Of a stretch of DNA of 64,000 nt, positions 16,045 to 23,442 are shown in pieces; the stretch's first letter is position 1, and the number at the start of each line of letters is the position of its first letter. Origin of the DNA: Cronobacter dublinensis subsp. dublinensis LMG 23823 (GTDB taxonomy: Bacteria; Pseudomonadota; Gammaproteobacteria; Enterobacterales; Enterobacteriaceae); contig NZ_CP012266.1 in assembly GCF_001277235.1 (NCBI RefSeq), positions 3,472,001 to 3,536,000 of the forward strand, written 5' to 3'. A program made the position numbers and the translations under genes. Below the pieces are notes generated by a model, which did not search any database, was not told the DNA's origin, and saw only the letters and a program-made list of their open reading frames with translations.

Positions 16045-16126
16045 ACACACAAGAGCATCACTGGGTGACCGGCTCATAACCCAATCCACCCGGGGGTCAC
16101 TCCTAACCGCAGGTGCTCTTATGTGT
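16045..16126 (+). other. Strong RNA hairpin in the xis-int leader
   Basis: ACACA-C-AAGAGCA at 16045-16057 pairs with TGCTCTT-A-TGTGT at 16114-16126 (12 pairs, one mismatch). Inside, GTGACC and GGTCAC form a second stem. The 3' arm contains the start codon of a 25-codon frame at 16121, and its ribosome site AGGTG (16111-16115) overlaps the stem by two bases, so translation could be gated. The class of RNA is unknown; between here and 16354 only this small frame and a GGCGGCCA/TGGCCGCC hairpin are seen. Confidence 0.55.
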
Positions 16127-16198
16127 TGTATGGAGAAACTACCTGGCGGCCAGTGCAGATGGCCGCCCCCTTTCACGGGAGTGAATAAAACTGTTTAA
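16121..16198 (+). CDS. Possible 25-residue leader peptide or small phage protein
   Basis: ATG 16121 with AGGTG about six bases upstream opens a frame MCCMEKLPGGQCRWPPPF... of 25 residues ending at 16198. It lies in the leader between the CI-regulated promoter and xis. Ribosome site and start lie in or beside the 3' arm of a hairpin. It is Cys- and Pro-rich and too short for family recognition. It may be a regulatory leader frame rather than a functional protein. Confidence 0.35.
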   Translation: MCCMEKLPGGQCRWPPPFTGVNKTV

Positions 16199-16354
16199 AC
16201 AGACTTACCCCATTTCACATGAGCAAGGTAGCTACAACCAAAGGACAGCGCGGCGGCAAGTAAGGCTACCGGGATATGGATGTCAGTAACGAGATGCGAT
16301 GTATGCGTTTTTGACCAGAAATAGCCGGGTGCAGCCGGTACTAGTGGAGGAATT

Positions 16355-16561
16355 ATGCTGAACCTCGATTGTGTTCCCATCTCAACTTATTGCAAAGAAA
16401 CTGGCGAGACACCGGATGCCATCACCAAACGTGTGCAACGTGGCGTTTGGCGTGAAGGCGTTCAAGTGCTGAAGGTGGAAGGCGTTAAGGAAAGATGGAT
16501 TGATCTTAATGAGGTTGCTAAATGGGCAAGACAGAGCTGCCAAAACTCCCGCGCGGCGTGA
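16355..16561 (+). CDS. xis: Phage excisionase
   Basis: A 68-residue DNA-binding protein that directs integrase toward excision. The sequence has the excisionase pattern VPISTYCKETGETPDAITKRVQRGVWREGVQ followed (separately) by WIDLNEVAKWA, a winged-helix fold of the Xis/MerR type. The ATG at 16355 has TGGAGGAATT directly upstream. It overlaps int by 40 bases in another frame, giving tight coupling. Transcription probably starts at the operator-covered promoter at 15945. Confidence 0.85.
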   Translation: MLNLDCVPISTYCKETGETPDAITKRVQRGVWREGVQVLKVEGVKERWIDLNEVAKWARQSCQNSRAA

Positions 16562-17691
16562 CCGTAAGAAAGCACAGCCAGGGAGAGACAATTAATATTA
16601 CTTTCACCTATAAAGGAGTTAAGTGCCGTGAGCCGCTCTCTAATCTTGAGGTGAACAGTAAGAACCTAAAATACGCCGAGCGTATCCTCGGCGAAATTTA
16701 TAATAAAATTGAGCGCGGGACGTTCGTTTACGCTGAATACTTCCCGCGATCAGCGCGCCTGAAGATATTCGGAAATGCAGCTGCTGGTAAAACCGTCAAG
16801 ATGTACCTGGACGAGTATATTGGCATTTGTGAAACACGAAAATTATCACCTTCAACTATCGGCGGTTATAAAAAATGCCGTAGCGCGCTGGCAGCCCTTC
16901 ATTCATTGCCTGCAAGCGAGCTTACGCCGGCATCAATGAAAGCATGGATCCAAAGCCGCACCACCACTCTAAAAACAATTCGTAATCAACTTTCTTTCCT
17001 GCGCTCAGCGCTTGATGAGGCTGTAACAGATGGCGTGATCCAACTCAACCCAGTATCACTGGTAACTGCATCGCGGTATCAAAGCGATAAATCGACTGCT
17101 GACAGCGACTATATTGTCGATCCACTTTCACCAGCAGAAATAGATGCCCTCCTATCCTCTGCCGGTAATAAGCAGTGGGAAAATCTTTTCATGTTTGCTA
17201 TCCAGACAGGCTTGCGCAGCTCTGAACTTTGCGCGTTGCGCTGGCGCGATATCGACTTTATCGGAAGAACGGCTCACGTACAGAACGCAAGCGTAGTGGG
17301 CGTAATAAAAGGGACAAAGACCAAAGCTGGTACACGTAAAGTGGAGCTCAACGAGCAGGCAATGGCGGTACTGGCGTCGCAGAAGGCATTCACCTTCATG
17401 AAAGACGCAACCATATTTGAGGATCCGAAAACAAACAAACCATGGGCCAGCGCAGACGCGATACGTAAAAAAGCTTGGGTTCCAACATTAAGAAAAGCGG
17501 GGATTCGTTACCGCAACCCTTATCAAACGCGGCACACCTTTGCTACTCGGCACATCAGCCAAGGAGCTAATCTTTTCTGGCTTGCTGGCCAGATGGGTCA
17601 TAAGGGGCCAGAAATGCTCTTTAGACATTATGGATCGTACTTAAAAGAATACGACATAATGAATGAGCAAGTAGTAAATAAAAAAACCTAG
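16522..17691 (+). CDS. int: Prophage tyrosine integrase (ssrA site)
   Basis: Site-specific tyrosine recombinase of 389 residues. An N-terminal arm-binding region (GVTVRKHSQGETINITFTYK) precedes a SAM-like core-binding domain (KLSPSTIGGYKKCRSAL). The catalytic domain has Arg in QTGLRSSELCALRW (near 231), His and Arg in TRHTFATRH (about 336-342), His in QMGHKG (near 358) and the nucleophile Tyr in FRHYGSY (near 370). The duplicated ssrA 3' end lies 0.7 kb downstream, so the att site is in tmRNA. Ribosome site GAGG precedes the ATG. Confidence 0.95.
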   Translation: MGKTELPKLPRGVTVRKHSQGETINITFTYKGVKCREPLSNLEVNSKNLKYAERILGEIYNKIERGTFVYAEYFPRSARLKIFGNAAAGKTVKMYLDEYIGICETRKLSPSTIGGYKKCRSALAALHSLPASELTPASMKAWIQSRTTTLKTIRNQLSFLRSALDEAVTDGVIQLNPVSLVTASRYQSDKSTADSDYIVDPLSPAEIDALLSSAGNKQWENLFMFAIQTGLRSSELCALRWRDIDFIGRTAHVQNASVVGVIKGTKTKAGTRKVELNEQAMAVLASQKAFTFMKDATIFEDPKTNKPWASADAIRKKAWVPTLRKAGIRYRNPYQTRHTFATRHISQGANLFWLAGQMGHKGPEMLFRHYGSYLKEYDIMNEQVVNKKT

Positions 17692-18305
17692 TCTTTTTTC
17701 ACTGCCAAGGCTTTTGTTACTGTATCAAGAGCCTTTTCATAAATTGATTCTGGTGCTGAACCCATCCTAATTTCATTAGCAGACAAAACCTCAATTAATT
17801 TTATAGTTTTATCTATATCGCCATTTGCAGCCATAAATGCTGTAGCCTGAGTATCATATCTTGCTGATAACTGCGCGTAATACCTTATAAACATAAGAGT
17901 GATTTTTATTGTATATAATCCCATGAAAATAATTGTTAAAGTAAGAACTCCAGAGGTAATAGCCCTTGCTATCTGGTTAGTAATTACACTACCTTTAAAA
18001 GCTTCTAAAGCGGAAGCAGCATTGTTAATAGCACTATCTAATTCTTTCATTGCTTCATCCCTGGTTTTTTCCTCACCTGTTTTGGAAGTCCTTTGAGGAG
18101 GAGTATTTTTACCGATTAAGATGTCAGTAATGTATCCCCCCAACAATCCAGCAGGTGTATCTTTTTCAGTTATCTTATATGCATTGTAGAAAAGAAAACT
18201 TATAACCACGATTAAAGTATATATAAGACCTATACTTGTATATTTTGCAATTCGGGCTTGATTCTTCAGACTCTTAACTACAGCATCTATTTCATATGTT
18301 TCCAT
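17688..18305 (-). CDS. Hypothetical two-TM membrane protein at the prophage edge
   Basis: A 205-residue AT-rich gene between int and attR, opposite to int, whose stop overlaps the int stop region. Membrane segments lie at about residues 22-43 (YTSIGLIYTLIVVISFLFYNAY) and 116-140 (TSGVLTLTIIFMGLYTIKI). Between them is a charged region with KTGEEKTRDEAMKELDSA. The C-terminus is soluble and helical. AGAGG precedes the ATG at 18305. Edge genes of this kind are often lysogenic cargo; no family is recognised and no function is proposed. Confidence 0.65.
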   Translation of the reverse strand: METYEIDAVVKSLKNQARIAKYTSIGLIYTLIVVISFLFYNAYKITEKDTPAGLLGGYITDILIGKNTPPQRTSKTGEEKTRDEAMKELDSAINNAASALEAFKGSVITNQIARAITSGVLTLTIIFMGLYTIKITLMFIRYYAQLSARYDTQATAFMAANGDIDKTIKLIEVLSANEIRMGSAPESIYEKALDTVTKALAVKKD

Positions 18306-18416
18306 GGAAATGAACCTCTTATCTTAGTTGGGCCTGAAAAGGATACGCAAAGGACACGCATTAAACCACAAAATACTTTTATCCTTTATAATCAATAAAA
18401 TAACCAGCACCAGACG

Positions 18417-18443
18417 CGGGTTCAACTCCCGCCAGCTCCACCA
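18417..18443 (+). repeat. attR: duplicated 3' end of ssrA (tmRNA)
   Basis: The sequence GGGTTCAACTCCCGCCAG continuing through CTCCACCA is the T-arm, acceptor and CCA end of tmRNA. Upstream sequence is a phage gene, not the rest of ssrA, so this is the copy recreated by integration. The intact gene should lie left of the window. Confidence 0.85.
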
Positions 18444-18453
18444 AATAAAACAA

Positions 18454-18482
18454 GGGGTTACGCGCAAGCGTAGCCCCTTTTT
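18454..18482 (+). terminator. Terminator after the ssrA 3' end
   Basis: GGGGTTACGC, loop GCAA, GCGTAGCCCC (ten pairs with one G-U) and a T-tract, ten bases after the CCA end. It is probably the original ssrA terminator, separated from the gene by the prophage. Confidence 0.8.
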
Positions 18483-18485
18483 CTT

Positions 18486-18790
18486 TGGCTTTGGCGGCAA
18501 AATGGCGACAGCGTTTTGGTTGTGGCGGCGATTTCAGCATCTGTCATGCCGTCACCTTCCCGGTTCAGCACCGTGAGCAATACCTCCGCTGGGGCAGGCC
18601 ATGCGCCCGTTCGCGTTTTTACCATGAAACTCACAGGACGCTGCTGGGCCTAAATGCAGTAGGACACGCAGGTGCAGTGCCTTGTGACCTTCCACCACAG
18701 CTGTGCCCGGCGGCACCGCGTCATTATTGACCTGCGTAACTATTAGCCGCTTCGCGTTGACTCCGCCATTAATGAAGACTTCGCTGTAAT
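18486..18790 (-). pseudogene. P2-like baseplate protein J remnant
   Basis: Conceptual minus-strand translation gives NAKRLIVTQVNNDAVPPG, then ALHLRV, and in a second frame APAEVLLTVLNREGDG. These align with P2 gpJ blocks NVKRLTVTPADDSAVPP, ALRLRV and PAPAEVVISVLSREGDG. At least one frameshift and a stop lie between them, and both ends are missing. It follows the V remnant, with W and the start of J deleted. Confidence 0.75.
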
Positions 18791-18795
18791 GCGTG

Positions 18796-19233
18796 TATTA
18801 TCAGCGCCCACCACAAACTCACTGGTTTGAGAGTGATATTGTCTGCCGCCTAGATCACCATGGACTTAATGCCTTTGACGTGCCAGGCCCGGTGCCAGGC
18901 TCATACTCAAACCAGCCCCGTCCGGGTATTCCGTTACGCAGCCGTCCAGGGAATCCGACGGCTGCGACAATTGATTGGAATAAATGGCAGGCAGCGCAAA
19001 GGCGGTTTCGAGGTTCTCGCCCATGCTCAGCACGACCACCTGTTCATCCGGTGATGGACACCACCAGGTGCGGCCACCTCCGGTCCGCAGTGTCAGCCAG
19101 TTAATCCAGTTGGTTTCAAGCTCGCCAATCCTTACCCGGCACAGCCAGGTTTCCCGGTCCACCGCGGTCACACTGTGCTGGTGCGGATCAAGTTAGTGAT
19201 AAGGCGCATGATTTCGGTAAGTTGTGCGTTCAT
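18796..19233 (-). pseudogene. P2-like baseplate protein V remnant
   Basis: From ATG 19233 (with AGAGGAG upstream) the frame reads MNAQLTEIMRLITNLIRT and meets a stop near 19170. A shifted frame continues CRVRIGELETNWINWLTLRT, GRTWWCPSPDEQVVVLS and LETAFALPAIYS. These match P2 gpV blocks CRVQTGGMCTDWLQWLTHR, RTWWAPSVGEQVLILA and LDTAFVLPGIYS. Later codons are degraded. One frameshift near 19170 plus C-terminal decay make it non-functional. It is the right-hand neighbour of the Septu-like insertion. Confidence 0.85.
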
Positions 19234-19319
19234 AAGCTCCTCTTTTTGATGATCTATATTTCAATTCGGTTTACATTCATCATCGAATGATTTGTATCAA
19301 CTACCACACAAGAGGAAAT

Positions 19320-20552
19320 ATGCTTACAGCAATAAACGAAATTTCAATCCCTATCCCATACACAGCCAAAAAGGCCGAACTTAGCCTTAATGGAAAAAAT
19401 CTTATAATTACAGGAGGTAATGGGAGTGGCAAAACCAGCTTTATAAGTTCTATCTACGAATTTTTAAAAGATGGACTAGATCAACCAAACAATAATAATA
19501 AAAAGCATCTTGAGCAACAGCTTAGAAATTATGAAGACAATCTAAAACAGGGAGGCCGTGATAGTACTCATTACTCATGGTATGAGCAAGAAGTTATAAA
19601 AATAAAAAAAAGACTGCATGCCCTAGATGACTTCCATATAACAACATCTACAAAAGATAGTGCTAACACTCGCTCGCTCCTTCGTTTCCACAAAGCTCTT
19701 AGAGAAGCAGCAATTACCGCCCCGCAGTTTGTGCCAAGACTTTCTGCTCTAGTCGAAGAGAATGCTCATTTTTCTAATGAAAAGGATGGGGACAACATTT
19801 TTGAAAACTATTTAATTAGTTTGAAAACATCACAAAGCTACGCAATTTCTTTCGATAAAGATGAAGAAAAGGCAACAAAAATTCAAAATTGGTTTAATAA
19901 AATAGAAAATGATCTACAAGGTCTATTTGAGGATACAGAACTTAAACTAAGGTTTGATAGTACTGAAGGGAAGTTTTATCTTCATCAAAACATGAAAGAT
20001 AAATTTACCTTTCAGACGCTCTCGTCTGGATATTCTTCAATTTTAAGAATATACGCGGATTTGATTATGCGCATAGAAATGTGGGAACTGACCCCTGAGA
20101 GTATTGAAGGTATTGTTTTCATTGACGAGATAGATGCACATTTGCATGTTTCCTTACAAAAACAGATACTACGTTTTTTTAGCAATTCTTTCCCCAACAT
20201 TCAATTTATTGTTACGACTCATTCACCCTTTGTTGTCTCTTCTGTGACTGATGCCGTAATCTATGATTTATCCAGCAATCAACAAATTGTTGATGTATCG
20301 TCTTATTCAAATAATGTCATCCTACAAGAGTTATTTGGCGTCAACCCAATATCAATTGTATTATCTGATAAGTTAGAAAAAATAGAAAATATCATAACGC
20401 GCTTAGATAATAATAATATTGAAACAGCCTTAAATATAATACACTCGCTCGCTTCGTCGGAAGAATCAATGGACACTGAAGCCAGCGCCTTTGTAGATTA
20501 TGCAAAGCTTAAAATCATCAAGTTTAAAAAAGAGAATGCCCAGGAGAAATAA
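19320..20552 (+). CDS. ptuA: Septu-like ATPase (PtuA-type)
   Basis: A 410-residue ABC/SMC-like ATPase. I chose ATG 19320, with AGAGGA five bases upstream. Walker A is GGNGSGKTS (about 32-40), the signature is TLSSGYSSIL (near 234), Walker B is GIVFIDEID (near 265) and the switch His is in VTTHSPFVV (near 299). A coiled-coil insertion lies between. It is AT-rich, unlike its surroundings. The stop overlaps the HNH gene start (TAATG), the order and coupling of PtuA-PtuB in Septu defence. It might also be an OLD-like ATPase of another HNH-linked system; no reverse transcriptase is nearby. Confidence 0.82.
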   Translation: MLTAINEISIPIPYTAKKAELSLNGKNLIITGGNGSGKTSFISSIYEFLKDGLDQPNNNNKKHLEQQLRNYEDNLKQGGRDSTHYSWYEQEVIKIKKRLHALDDFHITTSTKDSANTRSLLRFHKALREAAITAPQFVPRLSALVEENAHFSNEKDGDNIFENYLISLKTSQSYAISFDKDEEKATKIQNWFNKIENDLQGLFEDTELKLRFDSTEGKFYLHQNMKDKFTFQTLSSGYSSILRIYADLIMRIEMWELTPESIEGIVFIDEIDAHLHVSLQKQILRFFSNSFPNIQFIVTTHSPFVVSSVTDAVIYDLSSNQQIVDVSSYSNNVILQELFGVNPISIVLSDKLEKIENIITRLDNNNIETALNIIHSLASSEESMDTEASAFVDYAKLKIIKFKKENAQEK

Positions 20553-21205
20553 TGTTTAGAGTTAACAGAACATACCCTGCTCCAGTTTCACTGTCTCGTA
20601 AATTACGTTATGACGGCCCTGACGTACATGAAGCCTTACAGGAATGTTTTTTTGGGAAATGTTACATTTGCGAAAACAAAGATCCTCTAGATATAAACAT
20701 CGAGCATTTCGTCTCAAGAAAAATTGATGACGAAAAATCTTATGACTGGGATAATTTATATCTATCCTGCGGTAGGTGCAATAATATAAAACTAGCAAAG
20801 CATGATGAACTACTTGATTGCTGCAACGAAGCTGTATGGAATCGTATAAAGCTCCTACCTGGATTTTCAGCAAAAACTAAGAAAGTAACAGTAGAACCAC
20901 TATTTCATGATAATAAAACTATAACTACTGCCGATCTACTTGAAAAAGTGTATAACAGCGATCATACAATAAATAAAAGGCTAACATCGGCCGCACTACG
21001 CTCACAAATAACAAAAACAACGCAAAAACTTATCAGAAATATCATTGAATATTACGAGGATGATACTCCAAACGATCGCAAACTATATCTCATCGAAAAA
21101 ATTAAAGTTATGATTAGACGTGATGCTAAGTTTTCTGCATTTTGCAGATGGATTGTCCTCGACGATGCAGAGCTTTGTGAGATATTGGAACCCTTCATGG
21201 ACTAA
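20552..21205 (+). CDS. ptuB: Septu-like HNH nuclease (PtuB-type)
   Basis: A 217-residue nuclease directly coupled to the ATPase by TAATG. The HNH/zinc region is clear: CYICENKD (about 37-44), INIEHFVSRK with the catalytic His, DWDNLYLSCGRCNNIK with the second CxxC. The N-terminal MFRVNRTYPAPVSL and overall length fit the TIGR02646/PtuB group, which partners PtuA and some retrons. The C-terminal 120 residues are helical and charged. It ends 26 bases before the P2 gene S remnant. In Septu the pair is thought to cut nucleic acid during phage infection. Confidence 0.82.
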   Translation: MFRVNRTYPAPVSLSRKLRYDGPDVHEALQECFFGKCYICENKDPLDINIEHFVSRKIDDEKSYDWDNLYLSCGRCNNIKLAKHDELLDCCNEAVWNRIKLLPGFSAKTKKVTVEPLFHDNKTITTADLLEKVYNSDHTINKRLTSAALRSQITKTTQKLIRNIIEYYEDDTPNDRKLYLIEKIKVMIRRDAKFSAFCRWIVLDDAELCEILEPFMD

Positions 21206-21231
21206 TAATACCCTGATATGCATAAAATTAG

Positions 21232-21660
21232 TTATGTTAACCAGCGTAATAATGTATTCATTGTAGCGTCCATTAATTCATCATTCACGCCCATCAGGCG
21301 GCGCTGGGAGTAGTGGACCTCTGGCCCTTTAGGGCTGACGCTATTATGCAGGCCGTAATGGTGTACCCGGGCAATACGCTGGACTTTTCCATCAAAATGC
21401 ACAGTGGCAGGGTCTGCGGTAGCGCCGGTTTTCAGGCATTTGGTGGTGCAAAGTTATGCACACATCTGCCGCTTGATACGCCCCTTTTTAGCTCGGGCTG
21501 TTACCCGGCGCGGCTTGTAGCCGCTCCCGTCCGAGTTTCGCTGCAGCCTGATATTCAGCTACTGACTGCGGCGCAGCTTCCGCGCCAGTTCCCGCATCTG
21601 CGGCTGCGCGGCAGGCTCCAGACTCGCCAGCAACACAGCCAGCCAGTCATCCCCCTCTGC
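21232..21660 (-). pseudogene. P2-like tail completion protein S remnant
   Basis: Minus-strand translation gives LLASLEPAAQPQMRELARKL, then after an in-frame stop GYKPRRVTARAKKGRIKRQM, then after a second stop DGKVQRIARVHHYGL and RRLMGVNDE. These match P2 gpS blocks such as RELARQLRRSQ, KKGRIKRRMF, GKVQRIARVHHYGL and RRLLGLND. Two nonsense codons break the frame. It directly follows the R remnant, as in P2. Confidence 0.85.
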
Positions 21661-21663
21661 AGA

Positions 21664-21942
21664 TCACCAATGCTTCACAGTCCGCATTTCTTCCGGTACG
21701 TCAGGTTCCGGCACAGCTTTAACGCTCGACACGTCCCCGCCGATGCTGACCAGCACGCGCTCCGTCAGCTGCAGGTTCAGGCTGATATCGCACACATCAT
21801 TTCGCAGAATATCCACGTCAAAGGTAAACAGCTTTTCGCGCAACTCAGGGATATTAATAGCATTCGGCTGATTGTCAGTGAACCAAAGCAGAACGGGAGC
21901 CATCAGCGAGCCTGTGCGCCACACTCTGGCTGAAAACATCAC
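21664..21942 (-). pseudogene. P2-like tail completion protein R remnant
   Basis: A 92-residue frame reading SLMAPVLLWFTDNQPNAINI, REKLFTFDVDILRND, ISLNLQLTERVLVS and PEPDVPEEM matches the C-terminal two thirds of P2 gpR (LIVPVLAWLRENQPDI, KGFTFYADI, ISISLMLTERTLVS). About 60 N-terminal residues are missing and upstream sequence does not continue the family, so it is truncated. It lies next to the S remnant. Confidence 0.82.
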
Positions 21943-22394
21943 TCTGCAGCCCTCACTTTCTAGTACCGCTGGCCGTCGCGTCAGCCTTATTACTGATCTT
22001 CACTCTATACTGGCCCAATAAAAAAGCGTGCCAGCGCTGCAAGTACTACGATAAAAACACCCGCCCAAAGACAAGGCCAGCAAGTGACACCAAGCAAATT
22101 TGCAAAATACGCTTCATAGCATTTTCAGAACCAGATCTTACAAGAATTAAATAAATTGCGAGATAAGGTAATCCCCACTGAATACGACGATAACCAGACC
22201 GGGTTGTTACGCGCTCTCCATGCCACAGATCGCATGCCTCCGGTTTGATCAGTAAAGCTCTCGCCACCTCTGCATAAATCACCTTTAAAAAATAAACCAG
22301 GGCACACAGGCGCAGCGTAGTCGCTGTTACCGCTTGCCCCCTCACACCAAATCCCCCACCATACCCACACACCATTCTCACGCCGAGTAACCCT
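21943..22394. other. Boundary region of the prophage remnant without a firm gene
   Basis: Frames on the minus strand exist here (a hydrophobic tail MKRILQICLVSLAGLVFG near 22045-22115 is the most gene-like), but none has a clear ribosome site or family. I see no att repeat and no RNA gene. It is probably decayed phage or host sequence. Confidence 0.4.
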
Positions 22395-22796
22395 ATGCAC
22401 CTTACAGACGCTGAAATCGCGAGCCGGGTTCCTGTCTGGTATGCCCTGTCGGAGATTTTTACCGGACGAGAATTACAGGACTACGATTACCGGTGGATGG
22501 CGCAGGTATTAAAAGAAACCGGTAAAAGCCGTGAAGAGATTCTGACTATTCTCGATGAAGAAGTCGCGCCAGCCCTGCAGATCAACCTTCTGTATAGCCC
22601 AGCGCCCGTCATGCAAGGCTGGTCAGAGGAAAATGTAAAACTCATGGTGATGGAATATGTCGCGAGAAAGCCGACGCTGGTTGAGCGCATTGTCCCGGCA
22701 CGCGTTCTGTTAAAGCGGCGTCGGAAATATATTCAGCATGAGGTCGACAGGCTTTGCGCGGAACTGGATGCGCTGACGAGCGGACATTATCTGTAA
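22395..22796 (+). CDS. Hypothetical protein, DUF7079-like
   Basis: A 133-residue soluble protein beginning MHLTDAEIASRVPVWYALSEIF, followed by DYRWMAQVLKETGKSREEILTI and LDEEVAPALQINLLY. This helical pattern resembles small DUF7079-type proteins of enterobacteria, from memory of the family. The C-terminus has basic residues (LLKRRRKYIQHEVDRL). No partner toxin or operon mate is adjacent. It marks the return to chromosome-like sequence after the P2-like remnant. Confidence 0.6.
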   Translation: MHLTDAEIASRVPVWYALSEIFTGRELQDYDYRWMAQVLKETGKSREEILTILDEEVAPALQINLLYSPAPVMQGWSEENVKLMVMEYVARKPTLVERIVPARVLLKRRRKYIQHEVDRLCAELDALTSGHYL

Positions 22797-22892
22797 CTGA
22801 TAACTAACGCCAGCGTAGGTGCTCCAAGAGATGCCCTGCAATATTTCGTCCCGGGAAGCCCCGCGTAAATGGTAAATAATGCCCCAACCGTT

Positions 22893-23267
22893 TTAATGTT
22901 CTCCCAGCACCAGCGGGCGATCGTATAACACAATGCGCTCCGGGCGACGGGCGGCATATTTAATGGTCACGCCAGTGCCGGAGGCGAAGCGTTTATATTC
23001 TCTGACAGACATGACCTGAACCAGGCGCGACTGCACTTCCTGCCCGTCCTGGGTGTTAAATCTCACGACCATGACGCATTTTACGTTATACCGGTGCAGG
23101 TGATTATCGCGGTGGATCGAGAGGATATCGGCATTGGCGGCGATGCCGTTTTTCATAATATCGGCCTCGATAACGCACTGGCGGATCCATAAGCCTGCGC
23201 GGCAGACCACAAACCCCATCGCGATGGCCGCAATAAGATATAACGCATCGAAAAAGAGATATTCCAT
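22893..23267 (-). CDS. Hypothetical inner-membrane protein
   Basis: A 124-residue protein with one strong N-terminal hydrophobic segment (FFDALYLIAAIAMGFVVC, about residues 5-22). A soluble beta-rich domain follows (NVKCVMVVRFNTQDGQEVQ, VTIKYAARRPERIVLYD) that resembles DUF3592-like domains with an R-P-E motif before the end. AGGA precedes the ATG at 23267. It stands alone between a plus-strand gene and the chemoreceptor terminator. Confidence 0.65.
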   Translation of the reverse strand: MEYLFFDALYLIAAIAMGFVVCRAGLWIRQCVIEADIMKNGIAANADILSIHRDNHLHRYNVKCVMVVRFNTQDGQEVQSRLVQVMSVREYKRFASGTGVTIKYAARRPERIVLYDRPLVLGEH

Positions 23268-23377
23268 CCTGGGATCTCCTGATTGCGCCGCCGTACTGGC
23301 GTTGAGCGCAGATTCTTGTGTGCCATAAGAATAACCCGCACGGCAGCGTAAAGCTTCCGGTACCGGCGAATAAAAAA

Positions 23378-23404
23378 GGCGAGAGGGAATGACCCCATCT
23401 CGCC
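23378..23404 (-). terminator. Terminator of the FIST chemoreceptor gene
   Basis: GGCGAGA and TCTCGCC frame a 13-base loop. On the minus strand TTTTTTATTC follows, 39 bases after the chemoreceptor stop. Confidence 0.8.
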
Positions 23405-23442
23405 TTTAAATACACGCTGCCCTTTGCAGGACGCAGGAAAGA

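Noticed and set aside
16049..16118. Possible tRNA in the xis-int leader (contains GGCTCATAACCC, like the initiator tRNA anticodon arm)
   Set aside because: The stems around the loop do not pair as anticodon, D or T arms, and the length is wrong; treated instead as a structured leader.
16195..16380. Minus-strand frame with a hydrophobic run VALLAAALSFGCSYLAHVKWG between cI and xis
   Set aside because: It looks somewhat like a small membrane protein, but no suitable start with ribosome site exists except one inside xis, and it opposes the int transcript.
19287..21205. Retron (Eco7-type) containing PtuAB
   Set aside because: No reverse transcriptase frame and no msr/msd-like inverted repeats are seen next to the pair.
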